Shown: in pieces, positions 55,601-64,000 of the stretch
Layout: each line of letters opens with the position of its first letter
Position numbering within the stretch: position 1 is the first letter of the stretch
From: Lepraria neglecta
Lineage: Eukaryota > Ascomycota > Lecanoromycetes > Lecanorales > Stereocaulaceae
Length of the DNA stretch: 64,000 nucleotides
Assembly: GCA_033220425.1 (NCBI GenBank)
Contig: CM065646.1
Span: 3,913,501-3,977,500 of the forward strand
Direction: 5' to 3'
The notes under the pieces: model-generated
The model's database searches: none
Told to the model about the DNA's origin: nothing
Seen by the model: the letters and a program-made list of their open reading frames with translations, nothing else
Program-made: the position numbers and the translations under genes

Positions 55601-56465
55601 CCTTGAGAAACGGCTGTATATCCCCTCTGCTCCCAATGACCATAATCACGATATTCAGAGGTGGTATCGATGCGTCCACGTCTAACGAGGGGTGTTGAGA
55701 CAAAGCGGACAGTCTCGCTACTAGGTCTGGCCTTGAGTTGGTGTCCTCTTCGTGTAGCGGCGACAAGGCTTGGTCTGCCTTTGGCTTGTCGTTAGTCTGG
55801 GTCAAATGGCGTTGTAGAGTAGCACCGAGAGCATGAGCCAGGTAGCCACGATTGTTGGTTTCATTGACGCTGATATTCAATCGGCCGTCTTTTTTTGACA
55901 CCCTTCCCTTGGTCTTGTAGTTGTCGTTGCCCACTGAGAACTTCCCAAACTGCCCGCCACTGGACCGTCGTCTTGAATCGGCTTCGGGTAAACTGCCATG
56001 GTGCCCTCTGTTGCTGGGAGATTGGCCACTGAGATTGGAGGGTCTTGAGGCAAGCTTCAGCGCCGATTCGTCCTCGTCTGACGATGACGTCGAATCATCT
56101 GATTCAGTACCTCCAGCAGACTTATTCAGAACCGTCGGCACGTATCCCGTCTGTCCTCTCCTCAAGCCTCCCATGAGAGATGCTCTCTGTGCTGGTGCGG
56201 GTCTGTCTGTCATGAACCTTCTCTTCGGCCGCGGCCTGGCTGTATCGGACAGATTGGCTAGCCCAGGTGTCATGGGCGTCTTTGGCTCAATAGCCGTTCC
56301 ATTGGTTGTCATTGGGGCATTGCTAGGCAGCGAGGTATGGTGTACGGGAGGGATAGAAGGGGGTGTCGAAGATTCGCCGCTGTTTCTAGGGAAGGGGAAC
56401 TCGAGCGCCGGTGGTATGGGGAGGATGTTCGTGCCACCAATTTCGGCAGAGGAGGAACGCTCCAT
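52643..56465 (-). CDS. UDP-glucose:sterol glucosyltransferase-like protein
   Basis: Exons 55087..56465, 53568..55036 and 52643..53526 total 1243 aa; the last intron is short (41 nt) with a weak donor. Residues 1-265 are disordered Ser/Pro/Asp-rich. The GT28-type N-terminal lobe starts IVIMVIGSRGDIQPFLKVG (~residue 270), with HPFVADAIIANPPCF and THIPLH-like LGVPLHLMFTFPYS. The donor-binding C-terminal lobe holds GFGSIVVDDP and SAVVHHGGAGTTAIGL (~610-625), GDQPFWG. After it come EWNDFEGPGEPFTG and, in exon 3, PMDLSLAIAQGFHNAPRLYGD, a tail block found in this fungal subfamily. Unlike Atg26 it has no visible GRAM/PH module. Start chosen at MERSSS; an upstream in-frame TTG is ignored. Confidence 0.9.
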
Positions 56466-57355
56466 GGTAAAGGATAGTTTCTGGACTAGCTGTACCAATG
56501 TCAAGGTAAAGCGGTCAATACCAATAAATTCGCTGAACCTGCAGAGAGACTTTTGTCACGCGCAAAGTCAAGAAATGGCCGACGCGTGTCACCGCTGCGC
56601 TAAAGGAAGAAAGAGAATGCAAATTGTGGAGCGAAGCACTCGCATCTTCGCTTCCTAGGCTTTAGGAGATGTATAGGGAGTATGGGGAAGAAGGAAGGAG
56701 AGTTGCCACAGCACTAATAGTGGTCGCGGCTGCCAGCCCTTGAAGTCTCAAGACTAAACGAGTGCTCTATCCGGAAACATCATCCATGCTCGGAATTCAA
56801 AAGCGCCAAGAAGATTCCTCGAAGCCTGATTGACTGAATTTGCCAGAGACGATCCGAAAAGAGCATGGTGAACAGATGCAATTTCCAAAAGTGATCGACG
56901 TAATCGACGGCTAAACAAGGAGTGATGTCAGCTGCGCAAGCGGCCGCCGTCCGGAGGCTTAAAGTCATTTTACGACGGAGTACGGAGGATGAGCCTTTGG
57001 ACGTGCGAGCTTCAACTGCACCCTTAACTGCTTTTAGAAACGTATACTACACTACTGACTGCTAAACTTGAGTGGAATGGTACATGCATCATGATGTCGA
57101 AGTGAGAAGGATAGCTTTGAGCTAGTCTGACCGCTGATGCTTGAGAATAGAAGGAAAGAAGTCGGTCTATGATACAAACACGGAAAATGTTCAACGTAAC
57201 CGTGTCGAGCTCGTTCATGACCCTACCGCTGAAACTCCGTGCTCTCGCTGACGGTATGCCTGATGTGTTCCTTGCGCGTGTTACCCAAGGGCACGCGCAA
57301 CAGCTATCCTTCCATAGGATCGAACGTAATCCTGATTGAAAGCAGAGGGGTTTTC
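56466..57355. other. Intergenic region
   Basis: 890 bp; promoter side of the glucosyltransferase and 3' flank of the next gene. No gene seen. Confidence 0.5.
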
Positions 57356-59245
57356 TCAAGTCTCCCTATTCGCCGCCCTGATCTCTTCCTCAATCACCTT
57401 CTCGTAATCCTGCTTACGCGCAACGACTATCGGCGACAATGGCATCATTCCGGTCTGCGCCTTCCAGATCCCGTTCATCTCTTTCTGGAGTACACTCAAC
57501 CACTTCTTCTTGTGCAAATTACCGCGTGCAGGCAAGTTCGTGGCCACTGCAGTCATACGGGCCTGTTCAAGTCGCGCAAAATGATGTAGGACTTCTTCAG
57601 TCGGTGGTAAATGGGTGTTGGCCAGGCGATTACGAATGTCGTGCTCGCGCTGGTAGAGCATGTCCCAATATTCGACTGGTGTCATAGAACCTGGAGGTGG
57701 GAGGGGGAGATATTCAGGACTGATATGGGCAGGAGCCGGAGGTTGAATACCCCAGAGCTGGGGATTCGGGGCATAGTTGTTCGTGTTGACAATGGGATTG
57801 TAGAAATGACCGCTCGGTGGAGGCTGGAACGGCATGACAGATCTACCATATGCTCCCTGGCCGGAATCGTGCCGGCCCTGGAACTGTTGCACGTTGGGTG
57901 GTGCGGAGAAAGGCTCAATGCCAGGAACACCTGCCGTTCTATTGACCGGATATCTAGGCCCGCCCATGTTTGAGATTGGGCTGATCGGAGGCGGACGGTT
58001 GGCTTGTTTCTTTGGTTCATACACCTGCTTGACATGCTCATGGAAAGGGGTCGGATTGGATCTGGTATTCACGCGGTTCTGTGGTCGAACATAACAGAGA
58101 TTTGTAACCCCAACTGGAGATAGATTGTTGCCTGCTTGTAGAGCCGGTGACGTTTTGTGGGAGTCGGTCGAGGACGTTCGAGTATGGAGAGTTCTTAATC
58201 TGCCGGTCAAGCTGTCAATCATCCCTGGCATCGGAGTCTGATGCTGCGGAGTCTGAGACAATGGAGTTCTATGTGTTGGGGTCAATGCCTGTCCAAATGA
58301 CATGGGTGTTGGGCTTGCTGCCGGCACCACCGGTACTTGGTACGTCTCATCTAGTCGGCGTAGTCTCGTACCGCGGGTTGGCGACCAAACAGTCTCTTGA
58401 TTGCCGAACGCGCTCCCGGGAACGAAAGTCGGTACGTCCTCCAATTTGGACTTCATCTTGGGCTTGGTAGCTTCAGCCTTGTCTTCTAAGCGCACAAAAT
58501 GTCAGTGATACCTAGGGCTCGTTGTAGGCTACCTTGAGGCTTACTCAATGTTGCATGGGCACTGGCTCGAGCACTCGCGCCGCCGACTTGCTTCTCGGGT
58601 CCCTTCCCTGTCGTGACACCTAGTCACATGGTGAGAATCCGTGTTATTAGCCTGCAAGGTGGGGACATACTCGGTGAGGCTGGAACACTGCCGTTGCTGG
58701 CTTGCTTCTTGTGTCCATTTCTAGCTGTGACACCTGAGCACACGAAGAGTTAGTAAATTCGATGGGCTTGGCCGGTTGGATAGAAGCTTACTTGGTGATG
58801 CCTGACCACCCGCGTTGCTGGCTTGCTTAACGTGTCCCTTTCCTTCCTTCTCTTCCTTGTCTACGAGCGCTTGCCCATCGTTCGCCAGCTTCAGCCAAGC
58901 TAGCTCATCAGGCTGATTACTCCATCGCTTGGTATTCAAGCCACGCAGTTCTTGGGTCGCAAGCAAGACGCGCCGAATGTTAGCGTTTTCGTGTGAGGAT
59001 TGATCTTGGGGGACCTGAAACTCTGGGATGACTGCTCTAGCGCGTGCAAACAACACTTCGGCGCGAGTGATAAGCTTTATAAACTTGGCCATTAAGGCTT
59101 CGTTGGTGGGTGTGCTAGGGCGGACATGACATTCGAAGAAACCAGCGCAGAATGCTCTGAATTCAATCATGGTCGCGATGGTCAAGCCATTCTCAGCGTA
59201 GTACGTATGATAGTCGAACGGATCTTTGCCATCTTGGCGATCCAT
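57356..59245 (-). CDS. Unrecognised protein with duplicated mini-exons
   Basis: Exons 58792..59245, 58671..58733, 58545..58619 and 57356..58485 give 573 aa. The N-terminal ~150 residues look folded and helical (TIATMIEFRAFCAGFFECHV, MAKFIKLITRAEVLFARAR). A Lys/Ala/Ser linker is encoded by the end of exon 1 and by two whole mini-exons that are copies of each other: GKGHVKQASNAGGQASPS, NGHKKQASNGSVPASPS and GKGPEKQVGGASARASA. The rest is Pro/Asn-rich, ending with a helical block PVEYWDMLYQREHDIRNRLA and KVIEEEIRAA. Function unknown. Confidence 0.75.
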
Positions 59246-59972
59246 GTTGCTTGTGGTGCTGCCGATGGCGGAGATTGGTTGTGGTTTGATCCGCAGAGAT
59301 GGTGGTATGTTCGAGATTTGAACACAAGCGAGGTGTGTCGAAGTGAGGGTTTGTGTTTACTTCACACCGCCACCAAAACAAAATTTCCATCTTCCGCTAG
59401 CCTCATCATCGCACCGTGATGAGGAAGAAGCGAAGAAATTAGTTTGCAACGAGCCGCGCAGTATACCTACGAGAGGTCAATAGGGTACTCTGCCGCCATT
59501 CCATGGACTCCATAGCTCCGACCTTGGACACTGATATCACTCAAGTGGGATGCATTTCCGACACAGTAATGCTTAACACATGGCCCTTTTACTGCTCAAC
59601 ACGCTCTAGGGGGCACATCGATGTTCTATCCCAGCGAGGAGTGGCATTTATGGCTCCGCGGCATTTTAGTTGCAGATATGACCGGATGAGAACCCAAATT
59701 GACGCGCATTCAACAGTCAACAATCGTTTTACCGACATCTTAGAATTCCCAAGACAAGTAAGTGGTTGGGGAAGCTTCCTTTAGTCGTCTTCGTTAATGA
59801 CATCTGCGTTCCTCCGGGACAGAAGTGCCTGTGATGACTTATTTACTTATCTTTGGTATTCACTCATTGATTCTTTAACCGAGACGTTTCCCTCGGTCTG
59901 ACCTTTCTTGATGTAGCTGATACGTGAACTTCGTCTGGTTCGTACAGTTCGTCATTCTCTATCTTGAAACAT
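59246..59972. other. Intergenic region
   Basis: 727 bp. No supported gene. Confidence 0.5.
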
Positions 59973-60895
59973 CTACTTCGATGGACTTGACGCTTCCACA
60001 GAATCCCTACTCCGCTCAAAGCTCCTCACACTCCTCGTAGTAGCCAACTCATGCACCTCGCCCTCACTTCTCAACTCCTGCGTCCAACCCAAAGACGGCA
60101 TTCGTGTATGCTCAACCTCTGCGCCATCACTTTCCACCGGGCTTCTCAATGTTTCGCCACCACACTCGGTCGGACTGCCCTTGGTATGCTGGTCAGAAGG
60201 CGAGTTGAGAGTCTGGTAGTCGGCCGTTCCGACACCATCCTCGCCATACAGTTCGTTGTGGAACCGATCATCACGGTGCTGTTCAAGGGTGTTGCGGAAT
60301 TCGCGTGCCTTTGCGTGGCGGTGGCGGTGGTAGATGACGCTGGCGTAGATGAGGGTTCCTACGTGGACAATCCTGGAGAATGTCAGCGTCTTTCTATCCT
60401 GAACACTGCTCATATTGCCTCATTTGAAGCGGAAAATGCTAAACATACGAAAGCACCACAGCCTCCACAAGCCCATTCAGAAGCACCAGGGCTCCAATGT
60501 TATCCCATTCGTCGCCGATCCTCTGCTGACTCGTCATAGTCACAATCGCGATCATCAAGATTATGAACCACATGGCTGTCTTCACGCATTGGAAAACCAG
60601 GTACGTGATAGGCATTAAGTTGTGAATAGCGAAGAGTATTATCTCTGTGATATCAAGGATGATGCAGACGATGCAAATGATCATGATAATGAGTTCAGTA
60701 CTGCGGATACGGTCAGGCCACTTTCACGGCATGCTTTGAAGGCTACTTTTGGAGAGATGCTTACGGCCAAATGCCATAGGTCACGAGATAGCACACGGCT
60801 CCGAGCAGAACGATCGTGAAGATGAGCTGCACGACCCAGAAGGGAATGAGGACTTTTTTCAGCCATGGCGACTTCTCGGCTGGTTTCTTTGCCAT
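59973..60895 (-). CDS. MARVEL-like four-span membrane protein
   Basis: Exons 60765..60895, 60449..60700 and 59973..60372 give 260 aa. Spans: VLIPFWVVQLIFTIVLLGAV, then LIIMIICIVCIILDITEIIL, TYLVFQCVKTAMWFIILMIA, and, after WDNIGALVLLNGLVEAVVLS, VGTLIYASVIYHR in exon 3. The ~110-residue C-terminal tail is hydrophilic, rich in Ser/Glu/Arg, probably cytosolic. The pattern fits the fungal MARVEL-like integral membrane group; no enzymatic motif. Confidence 0.8.
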
Positions 60896-62077
60896 GTTCT
60901 GCAAATGAAATGATCTTGAAAATGGAACGAACGGTAACGGGAATCATGTGACGAGAAGGTAGGCTTTGACTTTATCTCGAACACTGCCCGGCATCGAAGG
61001 CCAAATTAACAAGAAAAGCAGATTCAAGGCTTCGAGAACGATAGCTCAATCGGAGAAAATCCAAGCAAGAACCAGAAACGAAGGGGAAAATGAAACGTTC
61101 TTGTATGATACAATCCTGCACAGAGAGCTATTCATGGCTCTAGGCTAGACCCTACAAGCACATGCACCGCCATCTGCCCCAATATCCATTTGTATCAAAG
61201 TCGATTAAACACTATAACAGACGTTCCGTCCCGCGTTCATTTGTGCGCGAAACAGAGTGTCTCGAGTCGAGACCTGAGGATCAGCCGCAGGTGTTTAAGA
61301 ATGGGCTATTTTGGGAGCCGGGCTAAGCTTCTGATTGATGAAACTGGAGAATTTAGAGCTGGCGATTATCCGCAATCGACGTTTGAGAAGTGATGTCATG
61401 CACGTGATAGCAAATGTTAGCGGTCTGGAAGTCATCGTCGTCGCTCATTGAACGTGAAGGGTTTCGAGGTACCGCGAATTTTGGAGTTGACTCGGCGCCA
61501 GTTCCCTTGGGCAGTTCCCGTGGACAAATCCTCCTGGGCAGTGTGGGAGCTATCAAACATCCAATAAGTGTAATAGTAGCGCTGTCATACTTCAGACTCG
61601 ACTGTTGAAAGAGGAAGATCAAGTTGTCCCTTGAGTGCATACGATTTGCCTCTGACTCCGATACTCATCGTTTGACGCCGACGATGTAGCGTTCCTGCAT
61701 ATTCTCAAATGTGCTGACAAGGTGTACGTGGAGGCCTGTGCTGTGACACTCGTAGCTCCTCCTACCCACGCGAGTTCTCATCCTTTCTTCCTAATTCTTC
61801 TTCCCAACCTTCTCTCCTAATCTTCCTTCCTAATCTTCCCTCCTGATCTGACCTCCGCGTACCCTTAAGCCTCACCTCCTCATTTGCACACTGTCGACCT
61901 ACGCGCTGGAGATGCTGCTGGGTAGGGTGGATCTTAGATCCGTTCGGATTGACCGCCGTAGGTAGCTGCAGAGAGCTCGGAAGCGGATCAGTAATGTGAG
62001 CAGGCGAAATAGACGGCCACTGAAAGGCAGGGAGTCCACTGAAATAATAGTTGCGATGCCAACAGCCATCATGTCCT
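60896..62077. other. Intergenic region with a pyrimidine tract
   Basis: No supported gene. Contains the pyrimidine-rich repeat at 61781-61855. Confidence 0.5.
61781..61855 (+). repeat. Pyrimidine-rich degenerate repeat (TCCTAATCTTCC)n
   Basis: Five or six imperfect copies of YCCTAATCTTCC-like units, strongly strand-biased to C/T. Nature unknown; a polypurine-polypyrimidine tract that could form non-B DNA. Confidence 0.7.
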
Positions 62078-63286
62078 TCATTTCCAATGGCCCTTCACCC
62101 TCCTCAATTCATCCGCATCTATAACTTCTGCATTGCCCATTTGCAAAGAGCCATCTGGAACATGATAAAGTACCCCAGCATCAACAGCATGCCTAACAGC
62201 AGGATAGACAGCCAAAGCGAAATTGCTCGATCTAGCAAGCACATAGTCCAAAGTGATACCTTGATCTTGTCCAAACAGCTTAAGCTGCTTCGTTTCATTA
62301 AAACTGTGATCAATGCCACTGGTCCATCCGTGCAGCGCATAAGATAGGCGCCAATCTCTCTTCCAAGTCTTGGGCTCTTTTAGTTTGAAATTGGCTATGA
62401 AATCGGTGATATTCTCTGTGGGTTTGTTGTTGATAATATCAAGTCCCTCGTCTGGATGGACTCTGTAGAGTTTCTCGAGATCCTCCGGGTACCACGATGA
62501 GGGAAAGAATGAATCTCGATTGAGGACCAAGGCCTGAGAGTCAGGGCTCTGGAATTCGCGTACCAACGTTGTGAGTAGGATAGTCGCGTGGTCTGCCCAT
62601 TCGCCGAACTTGAAAACGACATCTTGTAGCGCATGGTATGTAGCCATCATCTTGTTGTTTGGCACTGCGAGTATAACAGCAGGACATATCTCCCCATTGA
62701 CCTGCCTGCCAACAACATTATCGTAATGTAGATGGCGTAGAGGTTTCAGGTCTCGTAGGATATAGGAGTCGTCGTCGAGATAGATGCCGCCGTACTTCAT
62801 CAGGATATCGGTGCGCACGAAGTCGGATTGATTGGGAAGGAGATGGACCGTGGTGCCATTTGTCGTCTGGTTTGTAGTATCATGATGTTTGAACTCCACA
62901 CCAGGTAGATCAGAGACCGCCTGAGTATAGGGGCTTTTAGCCTTTTTTATCCATCCCTCAATCGAGCCCTCTTCAACGTTGGTCCAAATGTAAATGGTCT
63001 CTGGCCTTAGGTAGTACCATGCGGAGTAGACGGCGACGAATTGGCGAAAAGGGAATTCGAACGGTGCGGTTGAGTTTGGGTAACTCAGGTGGACGAAATG
63101 TACGATATTGGGGATCGTAGAGGAACCTTGGGTAGTCTTATGAAGGCCCGGGATGTGTAAGGAGTCTGGGACGAAGCCGCGAGGGCCGAGGGATGGTAGC
63201 AGCAGAAATAGAGAGACCAGGACAAGTGCCAGAGCAGCCCATATTGTTTTTGCGTTGCTAGCTGACTTGAACATCAAATGGAACAT
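62078..63286 (-). CDS. GT32-type glycosyltransferase (DXD sugar-binding)
   Basis: A single exon, 402 aa. N-terminal signal anchor IWAALALVLVSLFLLL (residues ~15-31), then a luminal domain: TIPNIVHFVHLSYPN, PETIYIWTNVEEG, and the hallmark SDFVRTDILMKYGGIYLDDDSY, whose DDD supplies the metal/nucleotide-sugar DXD motif. Downstream RDSFFPSSWYPEDLEKLY and HGWTSGIDHS close the fold. This is the OCH1-related Gly_transf_sug family. Probably a Golgi type II transferase; the acceptor sugar is not readable. Several Asn-x-Ser/Thr sites are present (NQTTNGT). Confidence 0.9.
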   Translation of the reverse strand: MFHLMFKSASNAKTIWAALALVLVSLFLLLPSLGPRGFVPDSLHIPGLHKTTQGSSTIPNIVHFVHLSYPNSTAPFEFPFRQFVAVYSAWYYLRPETIYIWTNVEEGSIEGWIKKAKSPYTQAVSDLPGVEFKHHDTTNQTTNGTTVHLLPNQSDFVRTDILMKYGGIYLDDDSYILRDLKPLRHLHYDNVVGRQVNGEICPAVILAVPNNKMMATYHALQDVVFKFGEWADHATILLTTLVREFQSPDSQALVLNRDSFFPSSWYPEDLEKLYRVHPDEGLDIINNKPTENITDFIANFKLKEPKTWKRDWRLSYALHGWTSGIDHSFNETKQLKLFGQDQGITLDYVLARSSNFALAVYPAVRHAVDAGVLYHVPDGSLQMGNAEVIDADELRRVKGHWK

Positions 63287-64000
63287 GGTAATGGAGTGCC
63301 CGAGGGGAGACGAGAACGAGCGTTGACACGCAACAGGAGAGCATTGAATTGAAGCAAGAAAAAGGTTTCAGGGGCCGTGATACTTGAAAAGTTGACGAAG
63401 TACCGTGGTTCGGGTACTACTGGTAGCCTCGGGTGGCTTGATAAATTTCCCGGAGAGCAGGGGGGCCTTAAACGTCGAAATTCAACCGGTTCGCAAGATC
63501 GAATACGTTTCGACTGACCGCATGCGCCAACAGAACCTGCTAGTAGTGACTCTGACAGACCTGACATGATTTATGAGCAGGAACACATAACCTACGAAAG
63601 CTCAAGACATTAATTTCGCTCGACGGCCGGCCAGAGACTCGATGCCAGTAAGGCTGATCAATTCCAGTCAAATCTTTTCATTAGCGTCCGGGGGCCTGAT
63701 CATTGGTGAAAACTCCCAATAAAGACATCGAGCCCTGTTTGTGGTCAGGCAGGATTCCACCCCCACCTTTGCTGGCCGCAATCCTTTCGGCTCGTCACAT
63801 ACTGATCCTCAATTGTATGTGCCCGCCCTGCCGCGCTTCTCGACCTATCCATAATGTTGATCCGAGTATAACATCAAATGGGTCGATATATCTGCTATGT
63901 TGAAAGATTAGCTTCATTTAATGAAAGAGCCATGCTAGTTTATCGCCTTCGTCCAGGATCCAAACAGAAGCTCCACTAAATTAATACACTCCAGCCGAAT
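63287..64000. other. Intergenic region at the window end
   Basis: Promoter of the GT32 gene and beyond. No supported gene; short frames only. Confidence 0.5.

Noticed and set aside
1-64000. tRNA, rRNA, CRISPR or riboswitch
   Set aside because: No cloverleaf with a B-box-like GGTTCGANNCC in a proper setting, no rRNA core, and no regularly spaced array with unique spacers; the only regular arrays are the ankyrin minisatellite and the LTR-internal repeat.

Overview
The window is nuclear DNA of a filamentous ascomycete (Pezizomycotina; Dothideomycetes is my best but unproven guess). Genes are intron-rich, with introns of about 40-230 nt that carry GT..AG ends and CTRAC/CTAAT branch motifs. Several protein types are typical of the group: an RS-tailed HUB1, an Rds1-like ferritin-fold protein, a CorA-ankyrin fusion and a sterol glucosyltransferase. 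I rebuilt the spliced genes by hand. For most of them the summed exon lengths divide by three, which is the main check behind the coordinates.

Layout. 0-2.6 kb: a divergent pair, mitochondrial uS15m and cytosolic uS2 (RPS0), sharing a 226-bp promoter. 2.6-7.2 kb: small repeats, an amidoligase and an SDR gene broken by one stop. 7.6-15.2 kb: a 4-TM protein, a TA-flanked MITE, a Q/N-rich protein, a Q-rich glycine-zipper protein and a DHA1-type MFS exporter. 15.6-20.7 kb: a graveyard with one decayed unknown gene and three tandem decayed copies of a '2EXR/F-box-like' family. 22.7-26 kb: an O-methyltransferase and the mitochondrial citrate carrier. 26.6-29.8 kb: unrecognised acidic proteins. 29.9-34.8 kb: SDS3, a hAT-type MITE, GPI15, HUB1 and a small secreted Cys-rich protein. 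35.6-39.1 kb: an ankyrin-CorA gene with 14 near-identical 99-bp repeats, followed at once by a four-element transposon nest (39.3-42.5 kb). 43.2-44.7 kb: glutamine synthetase. 47-51.5 kb: secreted or wall-type ORFs, several of uncertain structure, and an Rds1-like protein. 52.6-63.3 kb: a sterol glucosyltransferase, a protein with duplicated mini-exons, a MARVEL-like membrane protein and a GT32 glycosyltransferase.

There is no operon logic and no complete secondary-metabolite cluster: housekeeping genes alternate with accessory genes and repeat-rich patches. The most unusual items are the homogenised ankyrin array fused to CorA beside the transposon nest, the resolvable nesting order of that nest, the exon mini-duplications at 58.5-58.8 kb, a dispersed repeat that sits inside an SDR intron and again at 46.7 kb, and a cryptic two-exon effector-like gene at 34.5 kb.
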